Source: Jaltomata sinuosa
Taxonomy: Eukaryota > Streptophyta > Magnoliopsida > Solanales > Solanaceae
NCBI GenBank assembly: GCA_003996215.1
Contig: QJPP01001441.1
Location: 1-64,000, forward strand
Length of the DNA stretch: 64,000 nt
Reading direction: 5' to 3'
Below, piece after piece: positions 11,217 to 21,658 of this stretch; the first letter of the stretch is position 1, and each line of letters starts with the position of its first letter. The notes under the pieces are model-generated. The model did no database searches. It was not told the origin of the DNA and was given only the letters and a program-made list of their open reading frames with translations. The position numbers and the translations under genes were made by a program.

Positions 11217-11648
11217 ATCCTAGTGTGGGCCATCACCGTTATCTCGTGGAGACTCGTGCGAGGTGCTACTTTTGGTGATATTCTGGACTGATGGTGAACT
11301 CTTGGCGATCGAAGCTTAGCTTTTAGTTATCTTTTGACTATGTACTCTATTTCTACTCGGAGACAGCTTTTGTGTATATATTGTTTTGGACCCTTGTACT
11401 CCTTATGTATATTTGGCTCTTATACGCCATGATACCAGGTTTTGGGTTTGATTTAGCTTCTGCATTGTTTATATTATTCCTGTTATCTATTTTCTGCATC
11501 TTGTTCCCTTGCTTCCGCATATTAAACTATTCTTCCACTTAGATTGTTAGATAGTAGCCCATTACTGACCATTTCGGGCTATAGGAATTGGTTCGCCTAC
11601 TAGGGGGTTGTAGTGCCATCATGACCGAGAAATTCGGTCATGCCAGCT

Positions 11649-11661
11649 TAGTATCAGAGCC
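11649..11661 (+). other. E3 primer-binding site, one mismatch
   Basis: It reads tagtatcagagcc three bases after the LTR end. The family form is TGGTATCAGAGCC, so one G-to-A change has occurred. Initiator tRNA-Met is the expected primer. Confidence 0.92.
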
Positions 11662-11858
11662 TTAGGTTCACTGGTGTCATCGGTATAAGAGCCAATATCT
11701 AGTAGAGTCCTGCGAATCGGGGTGGAGATGTCCGTACTCAATCCTCGGGAGGCTATAGTCACATCTTACGAAAAATGGACTTTTCTTGTTGCTATCTTGT
11801 GCATAGTATCCTTGAAAGTTTCTGGAAATCTCACTTACTCTAGTTCACTCTTCCGCAG

Positions 11859-13340
11859 ATAGTTCATACGAGATGTTCAACTTCTGGCAGAGGATAGCTT
11901 CCTGCCCCTGCACCTCTGACTCCAGCTAGGGGTCAGGGTAGTCGCAAGGGTAGAGGTAGAGGTCGTGGACCACCCAGAGCAGCGGCACCAGCTAGGGCTG
12001 CTAGAATTAAGGTAGATCCCGAGTATGACTACGAGCCAGAGTTTGCTCCAGCGCAGCAACATGTGGACCCGGGGGCAGCCCATGTACCACCAGCTCCAGT
12101 ACCAGTTCTAACACTAGTTTCTGTGCTAGCTTCAGCCCCAACTCAGTCTTCGAATATTAGAGGTTTACTTGTTCAGCTATTAGGTATGATTGGAGAGAGA
12201 CCTTCTGAGGTAGCATAGACACTCGCTCAGGGGGCACCCCTGGGTGTTCAGAGTTCAGGAGCGCAACCTACTACTGCGGCTTCCTGTGCCGAGGTTGTTT
12301 CGATCCCTTCAGTTGCACAACCTCTTGCTCCTTGCCCATCTATGACAGATGGGGAGCAGAAGGCTTTGGGAAGGTTCTTGTGATTGGCACCACCGAGGTT
12401 TGCTGGTACGTTGGGTCAGGACCCACATGACTTCATTACTACCTGTGAGGAGATGTTACACCATCTGGGATTTTGAGAGACTCACAGAGTTGGATATACT
12501 ATGTATCAATTGGAGGGTCTATAAAAGTTATGGTGGAGGGCACAGGTTTATTGCAGATCTTCTACATAGCCTCCTTTGACCTGGTCTGAGTTCTATGAGG
12601 TCTTTATGGCCAAGTTCTTGCCTCAGAGTGATCATGAGAATTGTAGGGAGCAATTTATTCAACTTATGCAGTATTCTACGACTGTCTCAGAGTATGAGAC
12701 CCATTTTCATCAACTAGCACCGTTTGGAGCTATGATCATTCCTACCGAGGTAGATAGGATTCACAGATTTGTATGGGGCTTGAGGCCAGAGATTAGGCAG
12801 CCAAATAAGATATTGGTTGCCGGTGGTTGGTAATTTTAGGCTATCGCAGACTATGCCCGCACTGTGGAGGACTTACAGCGACATGATCAGGAGGCCAAAG
12901 ATAAGAGGCCTCGACATGAGGATGGCTATAATGGTTCCAGGCATGGTGGTAGAGGTTCAGGCCAGTAGGGCCAGGGTTATTAGCCACAGCAGCACCAGGG
13001 CGAGTCCAGCCAACCGGTTTAGGCTTCACTTTAGACTTTCGGTAGTACCCAGTTTGAGCAGGGTCAGAGAAGCCATCAGGGCTATAGTGGTTAGTCTTCG
13101 AGGGGTACAAATTCTGGGGCATCAGGCCGTGGTGTCCATACGAGTTCTGCTGGTTCATCCTGACAAAGTAGGTCATCAGGGGCTTGTTTTACTTATGGTG
13201 TGATTGGTCATTTTGCTAGAGATTGCCCCCAGCAGGGTACAGGGAAGCTGGCTGAGCCTTTATGAGCAGTTTAACCTCCACCTAGAGGGGGTGGTGGTCA
13301 GTCTAGGGGTGGTGCTTTGGTGGAAGAGCAGGTGGTAGGG
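11859..13340 (+). pseudogene. E3 gag, broken
   Basis: This is capsid/nucleocapsid Gag. The start codon is lost: the family start MVxTR is preceded here by ata (11859-11861) instead of ATG. Recognisable in order are a Gly/Arg-rich block, SNIRGLLVQLLGMIGERPSEVA, LAPPRFAGTLGQDPHDFI, TWSEFYEVFMAKFLPQS and EQFIQLMQYSTTVSEYE in one long open part (12576-12833), and RFVWGLRPEIR. A Gly/Gln-rich tail with a CCHC knuckle follows at 13185-13226. In that knuckle (CFTYGVIGHFARDC) the second Cys is Tyr, so zinc binding should be lost. At least five in-frame stops and frame changes after 12833 make it non-functional. Confidence 0.93.
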
Positions 13341-13378
13341 ATAGCGGTCGAGTAGGTGGAGGTCGTCGTTAGTTCTAT

Positions 13379-13834
13379 GTGGTCCCTGGGAGACTAGAGG
13401 TAGAGGCCTCGGATTTTGTGATTACAGGTACAATTTCTGTATGCCATCAGTTTGCTATGGCTTTATTTGATCCTGGATCCACTTGTTCATATGTATCTAG
13501 CTACCTTTTGCCTTGTTTGGGGTTGTCTAGTGAGCCATTATTTGTTCATGTTTCTGTTTCGACCCCTATATGAGATTCTTTAGTAGTGGATTGGATTGTG
13601 AGATCCTGTGTGATTTCTGTTGGTTATTTGGAGACTTGGGGTGATTTGATGATCCTTGATATGTTAGATTTTGATGTGATACTGGGAATGGACTGGTTAT
13701 CCCCTCACCATGCAGTTTTTGATTGTTATGCCAAGACCGTTACCATAGCTGTGCCCGGTGTATCCCCGGTTGTGTGGCAGGGTTCTATTAATCATGCACC
13801 ATTTGGGATCATCTCTTGTCTTTGAGCTAGGAAG
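13379..13834 (+). pseudogene. E3 pol: aspartic protease
   Basis: The protease that matures the Gag-Pol polyprotein is clear. VITGTISVCHQFAMALFDPGSTCSYVS carries the DPGS active site, and LETWGDLMILDMLDFDVILGMDWLS and PVVWQGSINHAPF follow. One TGA interrupts TPI*DSLVVD at 13571-13573, and another lies at about 13823 in SCL*ARKLIP, where the family has Arg (CGA to TGA). The frame is otherwise continuous with the RT downstream. Confidence 0.93.
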
Positions 13835-14752
13835 TTGATTCCCTGTGGGTGTTTTGCTTACCTAGCATATGTCCAAGATGCTAGTACTGACCCTTTGTCT
13901 CCTGAGTCTGTTCTTGTGGTTAGAGACTTCCTAGATGTGTTTCTTATCGACCTTCCAGGCCTTCCACCTGAGAGATATATTAATTTTTCCATTGAGTTAG
14001 AGCTTGGAACCATGCCCATATCTATTCCTCCCTACCGTATGGCTCCTGCTGAGTTGAGAAAGCTTAAGGAGAAGCTCCAGGATTTGTTAGCTAAGGGGTT
14101 CATTAGACCGAGTGTGTCCCTTTGGGGTGCTCCTGTCCTCTTTGTGAAGAAGAAGGATGGGTCGATGCAGATGTGTATTGACTATCGGTAGTTGAAAAAG
14201 ATGATAGTGAAGAATAGGTATCCGATGCCGAGGATTGATGACTTGTTTGGTCAGCTCCAGGGTTCAGCCATGTTTTTGAAGATTGATTTGAGGTCCGGCT
14301 ACTATCAGTTAAATATTAGGGCATATGACATCCCTAATACAACATTCAGGACATGTTATGGCCACTATGAGTTCCTGGTGATGTATTTTGGGTTAACTAA
14401 TACCCCCGCATCCTTTATGGATTTGATGCATAGGGTGCTTAGCTCGTATTTGGATATGTTTATGATAGTCTTCATTGATGATATTCTGATATACTCGAGC
14501 AGAAGGGACGAGCATGAGAAGCATTTGAAGAATGTACTTCAGACTTTGAGAGATCATCGACTTTATGCCAAGTTCTCAAAGTGTGAGTTTTGGCTTGAGT
14601 CAGTTGCATTCCTAGGGCACGTGGTGTCTAAGGATGGGATTATGGTTGATCCGGGTAAGGTTTCTGCAGTTCATGATTGGCCTAGACCTACTACTCCTAC
14701 TGAGGTTCACAACTTTATTGGTTTAGCTGGGGTACTACAGACGGTTCGTTGA
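13835..14752 (+). pseudogene. E3 pol: reverse transcriptase
   Basis: The RT domain is complete in content. It shows DVFLIDLPGLPPER, the PYRMAPAELR and RPSVSLWGAPVLFVKKKDGS blocks, FLKIDLRSGYYQL with the first catalytic Asp, GHYEFLVMYFGLTN, FIDDILIYSSRRDEH with the catalytic pair, and FSKCEFWLESVAFLGHVVS. It has one TAG at 14189-14191 after MCIDYR, where CAG (Gln) is expected. A one-base insertion near 14726 (ggggtactac) shifts the frame just before YYRRFVEGF. Catalytic residues are preserved, so decay is recent relative to the insertion or selection was relaxed late. Confidence 0.95.
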
Positions 14753-15300
14753 GGGATTTTCTTCCATAGCAGCACCCTTGACTATGCTGACTAGGAAGGA
14801 TGTCCCATTCCAGTGGTCCGATCAGTGCGAGGATAGCTTTCAGAGGCTTAAGGCCTTATTGACTTCAACTCCAGTTCTGACTTTGCCGGTTGAGGGTCAG
14901 AGTTTCTCTATGTATTGTAATGCTTCAGGGGTCGGTCTTGGTTGTGTGTTGATGTATCAGGGTCGAGTGATAAAATATGCATCAAGACAGCTGATGGTTC
15001 ACGAGCACAACTACCCTACTCATGACTTGGAGTTAGCGGTGGTAGTCTTCGCGCTCAAGATCTGGAGGCACTACTTATAATGAGTTCACAGTGAGATATT
15101 CATCAATCACCATAGTTTTCAGTACATTACGAGTCAGCGGGAGCTGAACTCGAGGCAGAGGAGATGGATTAAGCTACTGAAGGACTACGATTTCACTATT
15201 CTATACCATTCGGGCAAGGCAAACATGGTAGCGGATGCCTTGAGTCGGAAGGCGATGAGTATGGGAAGCCTAGCTTCACTTGCAGTTTATGAGCGACCGT
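14753..15300 (+). pseudogene. E3 pol: RNase H
   Basis: RNase H removes template RNA during reverse transcription. After the RT frameshift the reading continues as FVEGFSSIAAPLTMLTRKDVPFQW, then FSMYCNASGVGLGCVLMYQGRVIKYASRQL. The first acidic position, usually D in YCDAS, is N here. HEHNYPTHDLELAVVVFALKIWRHYL is clear, then two stops (TAA, TGA at about 15078). After them, RELNSRQRRWIKLLKDYDFTILYHSGKANMVADALSRKA keeps the terminal ADALSR signature. Confidence 0.93.
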
Positions 15301-15480
15301 TGGCCTTGGATATCTAGTCCTTGGCTAACCGATTGGTTAATCTTGACTTGTCGGATCCTAGCAGAGTGCTTGCCAGTGTTGAGGTTCGTTCTACTCTAGT
15401 TGATCAGATTCGTAGGCGACAATATTAGGGTCAGAGTTTGTGTGACCTTTGTGATCAGGTAGTTCAGGGTTAGGCCAATC
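15301..15480 (+). pseudogene. E3 pol: RNase H to integrase linker
   Basis: This link region reads SLANRLVNLDLSDPSRVLASVEVRSTL and QIRRRQY*GQSLCDL, typical of the Tekay RNase H-integrase tether. Stops are TAG at about 15316, TAG at about 15426 and TAG at about 15470, each where Gln or Trp is common. Confidence 0.8.
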
Positions 15481-16090
15481 GGGCTACTATGGGTTCTGAT
15501 GGTATTCTGAGGTTTGATGGCCGACTTTGTGTTTCAAGGGTTGGTGATTTGATTCAGTTGATACTCCATGAGGCACATTATTCTAGATACTCCATTCATC
15601 CTAGTGCGAAGAAGATGTATAGGGATTTGAGACATCTTTACTGGTGGAGTGGTATGAAGTGGGACATAACAGTGTTCGTATCTCGGTGCTTGAACTGTCA
15701 AGCCATATGAGACAGGGTGGCTTGATGCAGCGACTTCCCATTCCTGAGTGGAAGTGGGAAGGTATTACTATAGACTTCGTTGTTGGTTTGCCTCGTACTT
15801 CTCAGGGTTTTGATTCCATTTGGGTGATTGTGGATCGGCTGACTAAGTCGGCCCACTTCTTGCCAGTTCAGACTTCCTACGGTGCTGAGAGGTTAGCTCA
15901 GATTTACATTTGTGAGGTTGTTCAGTTGCACGGGGTCCCAGCTTCCATCATTTCAGACCGCGGCATGCAGTTCACATCTTAGTTCTAGAGAGTTATACAG
16001 AGGGATTTGGGTATGGAGGTTCAGCTTAGTACCGCTTTCCACCCTCAGATAGATGGCTAGTCCGAGAGGACTATTCAGGTCCTGGAGGAT
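15481..16090 (+). pseudogene. E3 pol: integrase zinc-binding and catalytic core
   Basis: Integrase inserts the cDNA. The HHCC module is visible as HEAHYSRYSIHPSAKKMYRDLRHLYWW..CLNCQ. A frame change near 15706 moves the reading to GGLMQRLPIPEWKWEGITIDFVVGLP, which carries the first catalytic Asp. SIWVIVDRLTKSAHFLPV and then GVPASIISDRGMQFTS, with the second Asp, follow. Stops are at 15980-15982 and 15986-15988, and at 16058-16060 in HPQIDG*SERTIQVLEDML, where the catalytic Glu of the DDE triad is kept. The three stops fit CAG-to-TAG or TGG-to-TAG changes. Confidence 0.94.
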
Positions 16091-16848
16091 ATGCTTCGGG
16101 CTTGTGTCCTTGACTTTGGAGGTTCATGGGATCAGTTTGTGCCTCTGGCCGAGTTTGCTTATAATAATAGTTTCCATCCGAGCATCGGCATAGCACCTTT
16201 CGAGGCCTTGTATGGTAGGCATTACAAATTGCCGATTGGTTGGTTTGATGGGTTAGAGTCCAGACTGCAGGGTACAAATTTGCGTAGAGATTCCTTGGAC
16301 CGAGTCTGTTTAATTCAGGACAGCCTTAGAGCAACCCAGAGTAGGCAGAAGAGCTATGCTGATCGTAGACTTCGTGCCTTGGAGTTCAGTTTTGGTGACT
16401 TGGTTTTCCTTCAAGTATCTCCCGTGAAGGGCATGATGAGATTTGGTCGGCGGGACAAGCTTAGCCCCAGGTCTATTGGGCCATTTGAGATTTTACAGAG
16501 GGTTGGTAGTGTTGCCGACATGTTATCTTTAACTCCAATGTTTTTAGCTATTCATCCAGTTTTTCATGTCTCGATTTTGCGCCGGTATGTGCTAGATGAG
16601 TCTCATGTGGTGCATTGGGATTTGGTTCAGTTAGATGATAATTTGTCATTTATTGAAGAGGCGATAGCTATTCTGGCCAGAGATATCAGGAGATTGAGAT
16701 CTAGGGAGATTCCATTTGTGAAAGTTCAGTGGAGACATCATCCAGTCGAGGATGCTACTTGAGAGATCGAGAGTGAGTTGCGTTCTCAGTCTCTGCAGTT
16801 GTTCGAGCCTTTAGGTACTCCCTTCTTCTTGACTTTCGAGGATGAAAG
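16091..16848 (+). pseudogene. E3 pol: integrase C-terminus with chromodomain
   Basis: A 223-codon open stretch covers the end of the core (FAYNNSFHPSIGIAPFEALYGR), the RxYADRR and FGDLVFLQVSPVKGMMRFG block, the GPF-like SPRSIGPFEILQRVG, and HPVFHVSILRRYVLDESHV. The chromodomain (SFIEEAIAILARDIRRLR, then IPFVKVQWRHHPVEDATWE) comes last. TGA at 16760-16762 replaces the Trp of ATWE. Chromodomains of this clade are thought to steer integration to heterochromatin, which fits the dense nesting seen here. The frame runs on past the stop as EIESELRSQSLQLFEPLGT. Confidence 0.94.
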
Positions 16849-16867
16849 TCTTTTTAGTAGTGGATGT
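16849..16867 (+). other. E3 polypurine-tract region
   Basis: The bases tctttttagtagtggatgt lie directly before the 3' LTR. The core agtagtggatg is repeated before the 3' LTR of E12 (minus, 55813-55825), which supports it as the plus-strand primer site, though it is not a clean purine run. Confidence 0.6.
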
Positions 16868-19800
16868 TGTGATGACCCTTCAGGTCATCTTTGCATTTAC
16901 GCATTTATTGTACTGTTAGAGATTTCCTGTAGCGGCCCCATGTCATTTATGGCTTGCTGGGACCGGTAGTTGGTGCCCTGGCCGTTCGTTTTGTTGTTTT
17001 GCCCCTTTTCCTATTTTAGAGCTTTAACTTAGAATATCACTGACTTTATTAACATTCTTAGCTAACGTGCTCGGAATTGAATTCTGACAGTTTCGTTAGC
17101 TCCGAAGCATTGAGTTTGGTCTAGTTGGACCTTCAGTTGAGGCCTGAGAACTTCCATTATGGGTTTTGTGTGGTTTTCTCTATTTTTAGGCCATTAAGAG
17201 TTGAAAGTGTAACTTTGGGTGGCTTTCAATGATCAGAGTGTCGAATTCGAAATTCGATGATTCCATCAGCTCCAGAATGATGAGTTTGGGTTGGGAAGGT
17301 GGTTGGTTTGGGTTCTGGGTGAGCCAGACTCATTTAGAGCCTTTGGGTTCCTTTTCGTTAGTGTTGAATTGGGTTAACATTTCTCCGAAACGACCTCGTA
17401 TGGAAGTTTTGTCGATACCGTTGAGTCCAGAATGTCATTTCCACTCTGTTAGAATTATTGGTTTTTGAATATTGGTTTCCAATTATGCCTGGAATGCCCC
17501 GTGGAGTATTCAAAAATTTGCAGAAAATTGTTGCAGACCAGGCCTTCAACGCCATCGGCACTAGCCCAGTGCAATCGCGCTCAAGCGCATTTCGGCTGGA
17601 GAGCGCTATAGCGCTGCCTGGGAGCCGATGGTGCTGGCCATTTTCCAGCTGCTATATAGTTCTGCCATTTCATTTTTCCAGCACTTTTCTCTCAACTTTC
17701 TCACTATAAAAACATTTATACACTCTCCTAAATTGCTCTTGATCAGTTCTAGCCTCAGGAAATTTATTGTTCATCGTTGATCCATGGTTCTTCACTTGGT
17801 AAGCTTTCTTCCCCAAACTTGATTCCCCTTGTTCTTCCCTTTAAATCCTCCACTGTTACTCATTTCAAAAGTTGGAAAATTGTGTAGTGGCTGCCTCCTA
17901 GCTCGTGCATGTTCGTGGGGTTGAAGAATTCTCCATTTGGCTTAAATTCCATCACTTTGGTGAGTAATTCCTTTCCTAATTTCTAGTTTTTAGTCTTAAA
18001 ATTCCATCTTTAAGCCCCAACTTGAGCGGGCTGTTTTGGCACCCTTCTCTTGGCTAATTGTGCTCAATTTTGGAGCATGCCTTCTTGGCATCGTGGTGAT
18101 CATCGTGCTCTTTTTCATTTTTAGTTTCGAGTTATGGGCCTCGCGGGCCCGCTTTTGACCTAGATTTTAACCCGACTACAATTGTAGCGATATGGGTATC
18201 ATTAGACTCGTCTTAATGTATTATTTATATTTTTGATAGTTTGACCATCGTTCGGGATCCCTCGGAGTGATTTGGGCTTGGACATATTGTTCGGGCAGCT
18301 TGTCATCAAACGACAGGTAGGTTACGATCTAAACTCCCTAGACTTAGCATATATCAGATAAAATTGTACTAGCTGGCATCCTTGGGTTGGGTTTTTAGGT
18401 TGGTACCACATACCCTAATCGCTTTTCCGCGATTCACCCCGTTTCTTTTCTCCGTTGTGTGTAATATTCTTAGTAGTTGATGTTATCATCCTTATGGCCC
18501 TGTGTGGCCTTGTTTTGACTCTAGAACATAGACGGTGGGTTATTCGGGGGTACCCGTGAGTCCTGGGCATCGTTATCATGATACTATGCTGTCTATCTGT
18601 GTTGTAGAGCGATTGGGGCCTGTGCAGGGCTGATAGGTTGATTATGAGCTGTTGGGCAGCTATTTGTGTCTGATCATATCATTTCCATGCATATAAAGAG
18701 GATTTACCCATATTTTACTACAGTTTTGGCTTCGGGCCTACTGGAGTTGTTTTCTAAACTTTGCATGGCCCCGGGGGCCTATTTTCGATGGAAATAAATG
18801 GGAAATGGTTTGACTTAACTTGTGAATCTTCTTGGGGTAAGATGAGGTAATATTATGATTTCTATCACTAGTTTTTCTATTAATGCTAGACTCAGTAGGG
18901 ACGGGGTGCTAGTTGAGTTTTCTACTGATTTGGGGTGATTTTAGTCTCGGTCGGACCGAGCACCTGAGATGACTTTCTACTATTTTATACCCGGTTATTC
19001 CTAGGCACCCTTGGAGGGGTTTTTGAGACATTTTTTCACCTACTTTAGTCCTGGACAGGGTCTGGGCATATATATTCAAGACTAGGTCTCTATTTTGAAC
19101 CCGGACTTGATTCTGGATGACATGTTTTGATACTAAGTTGTAGTATTGGGTCCGGGACCTCCATGGACCTTGTCATCCGGGCCTAGAGCTTCGGACTGTG
19201 TGTGCCGGAGGGAGGGTATATAGTGAGGTAGAGGTATATGAGCAGTGTCCTTCCATGGAACCTACCTGCTGGGCCCAATCGGCACCGGAGGAGGTACATA
19301 CAAAGTTTCTATCCCACCCTGAGGTTATCATGCATCATATCATTCATTGTTTGAGGCTCCACCTTTGTTTTTTATTTGTTGAGTGTACGCTCCGGTTGTA
19401 TGGGCGGCCGGAGGGTTTTTTTTCACTTGTTTGCGTTCCTCGGTTGTATGGGCGGCCGGGGGACTGTAGGTAGGCTCCTCTTACTTTATCACGGTTTTAT
19501 CCCCCTATTACGGTTATGCTTATAAGATTATATATGGCTGAGTTGTTACTTGTTAGATTTAAGATTGGTATGACTAGTTGGTTTATTGATTCCTGTTTTC
19601 GACCATGCATATCTTTACTCTCTTTCTCCCTTCCTTGTACTTGAGGTTATCGGTATACCATCCATTTCTTAAACTTATTATGTATATACTGTTATTGCAA
19701 TGATCCCAGGTGCGTCATGTCTTGCTTACACCTGTTCCTGCTGCGTATATATATTCTATTTGCTAGCCTTGTATGTTGTTCTGTTGACTTCCCTCTAGGC

Positions 19801-20390
19801 TAGTTCCCATGTACTTTTCATTGATTTCTATGACTACTTGCTTCTATTCTTTCTATTACTATGCTTTTATCTTATATGTGCCCAGTCGGCCTATGATACC
19901 TACTGGGTACCTTATGCTTCACATTTTGTGCTCATACTACACTCTGTATCTTCTGGTGCAGATCCTAGTGTGGGCCATCACCGTTATCTCATGGAGACTC
20001 GTGCGAGGTGCTGCTTTTGGTGATATTCTGGACTGAGAGTGAGCTCTTGGCGATCAGAGCTTAGCTTTTAGTTATCTTTTGATTATGTACTCTATTTCTA
20101 CTCGGAGACAGCTTTGTGTTTATATTATTTTGGACCCTTGTACTCCTTATGTATATCCGACTCTTATACACTATGATTCTAGGTTTTGGGTTTGGTTTAG
20201 CTTCCGCATTGTTTATATTATTCCTGTTATCTATTTTCTTCATCTTGTTCCCTTGCTTCCGCATATTAAATTGTTCTTCCACTTAGATTGTTAGATAGTA
20301 GCCCATTACTGACCGTTCTGGGCTACGGGAATTGGTTTGCCTACTGGGGGGTTGTAGGTGCTATCATGACCGAGAAATTGGGTAGTGACA
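16868..20390 (+). repeat. E3 3' LTR (3523 bp, the fuller copy)
   Basis: It starts tgtgatgaccc and ends gggtagtgaca and is immediately followed by the right AAATG duplication. It carries the word array (17540-17640), the TATA-like tatatagt, donor cacttg/gtaagc at 17799, the tacctactgggtacc block at 19897, and acceptor ggtgcag ending at 19961. It retains the two segments missing from the 5' LTR. Confidence 0.95.
17540..17640 (+). promoter_or_regulatory. Dyad word array in E3 3' LTR U3
   Basis: The words include cagtgcaatcgcgctc, agcgcat and gagcgctatagcgctgcc, with the strongest dyad agcgctatagcgct. The array lies just before the TATA-like box. Confidence 0.6.
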
Positions 20391-20395
20391 AAATG
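20391..20395. other. E3 target-site duplication, right copy
   Basis: This is aaatg, identical to 8847-8851. Confidence 0.95.
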
Positions 20396-21600
20396 TGGGT
20401 GTGCAAAATCGATTTAATCGCTAAATCGAACCAAAAAATGGTGTTGTTTATCGAATATGGATTATTGAGTTAACGATTTTGTTAAAAAAATACTAGGTTA
20501 TCAGTTTGATTTATAATTTTAAGGTTTTACTTAATGGTTAAATCGATAATCCAATAAAATTACACTAAAATTACCATTTTATCCCTAATTATTTAATAAT
20601 GACTTTAGATTTTAAATATAAGTCCTATTTTCTTTTGAATTTTATAGTCATTGCCTTGGTGTTGCTGTTTTCTTTATAAAGTTGTGCGAACTATAAACTG
20701 ACCTTATTTTTCTTTTTGAGTGATCGCTATAGTTCTACCACATCCAAGGTTTATTATTTTAACCAAAAAAAGTAAATTTGCATTAATAATAATGAGAAAG
20801 TTTTATAATCCCCACAAGAACAATAAAAGAATTTTGATTTTTTGATGATGTAAGTTGCTACACGTGGCTTTTGTTATAGCTTTTGCCTGACATAATCTCA
20901 TCTTACCTATCATTTTTTTCAGAGAAGGGACAAATATACCCCTGTACTATTAGAAATAGTTTAAATATACTCCTCTTTATATTTTTGGTCCAAATGTACC
21001 CTTTTCGTTATACTTTGGATTCAAATATACCCCTGTATTATTAGAAATAGTCCAAATACACCTCTCCCCATATACTTTGGGTCTAAATATACCCCTTTCA
21101 TTATATTTTTGGTCTAAATATACCCCCCCATGATGAGATTCAAAATAAAAATAACTCATTACCAAATATAAATATTTGTGCTACAAACTCACCTATTTAA
21201 TCCATCTCCGACCACTTCCTCTATTAATACAAAAATAATACACATATTCACAATTTGTACCCTTATCATCTAAACTTTTCCTTAGCCTCACAACGGATAA
21301 ACTTCTTTACAATTTTTTTTGGAGTTTCGATATATAAGAAAAATCATTTTCTTTCTGCCATCATCATTTAGTCTAATATAAGATCTTAGAACTTATGCTT
21401 GAAATAATCAACTAAGAAAGATTACCATATATAAATGCAGAATTTTTTTTCTACATTTGATAAATAGATCATTAATGTTAATGGAAAAGTATTCAGAAAT
21501 AGGTGGAGAAAAAACTCTAAAGAGTTTAGATTCATGACAAGTGGATATTAAAAAGGAGAAGAAAAGAAAATAGAAGATGACAAGGAAAGAACTAAATTAT
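20396..21600. other. AT-rich spacer without genes
   Basis: About 1.2 kb has no supported gene. The start has several near-palindromic cgatttaatcg and aaatcga words. The middle is AT-rich, and a tandem repeat lies at 20931-21126. The end leads into a pyrimidine-rich stretch taken as the LINE 5' end. Confidence 0.6.
20931..21126. repeat. Tandem repeat built on caaatatacccct
   Basis: Two units of about 91 and 105 bp begin at 20931 and 21022, each holding tattagaaatagt, then tatttttggt or tatactttggg, separated by aaatatacccc words. The 13-base word itself recurs about six times. Repeats of this style are common in Solanaceae intergenic DNA from general experience, which I cannot verify here. 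Confidence 0.8.
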
Positions 21601-21658
21601 AATAAGCAAAGAAGCTCTCTTCTCTCTCCTAAAACCCTACCCTATGTTTGCCTAACCA

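Larger units (their letters stand above)
8852..11645 (+). repeat. E3 5' LTR, with two internal deletions
   Basis: It starts tgtgatgaccc and ends ggtcatgcca. Relative to the 3' LTR it lacks about 375 bp at about 10350 (joint gcatatatcggttacgg) and about 354 bp at about 11144 (joint atatgactgag then taccttatg). The order is U3 start, GC-rich word array (9525-9632), TATA-like box, pyrimidine-rich region, donor-like cacttggtaag (9777-9787), and then the long remainder with the acceptor-like ggtgcag at 11216. Confidence 0.93.
8852..20390 (+). mobile_element. E3: complete Tekay/Del-type Ty3/Gypsy chromovirus
   Basis: This full-length element of about 11.5 kb has two LTRs with matching ends and a perfect AAATG target duplication. 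It also has a primer-binding site and the order gag, PR, RT, RNase H, integrase, chromodomain. That order, the FIDD RT motif, the GPF-like module near SPRSIGPFEIL and the C-terminal chromodomain put it in the Tekay/Del chromovirus clade of Metaviridae-type elements. The 5' LTR is 2794 bp and the 3' LTR 3523 bp, and the difference is explained by two deletions in the 5' copy. By eye the first 390 bp of the two LTRs differ at roughly 30 or more sites, so this is not a recent insertion. The coding region has lost its start codon and has several stops and at least two frameshifts. Confidence 0.95.

Noticed and set aside
12817..13203. A 128-codon frame inside E3 gag
   Set aside because: It is out of the gag register. 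The gag reading with the knuckle is in another frame, interrupted.
20396..20560. cgatttaatcg words as inverted terminal repeats of a DNA transposon
   Set aside because: No partner end and no target duplication could be found.
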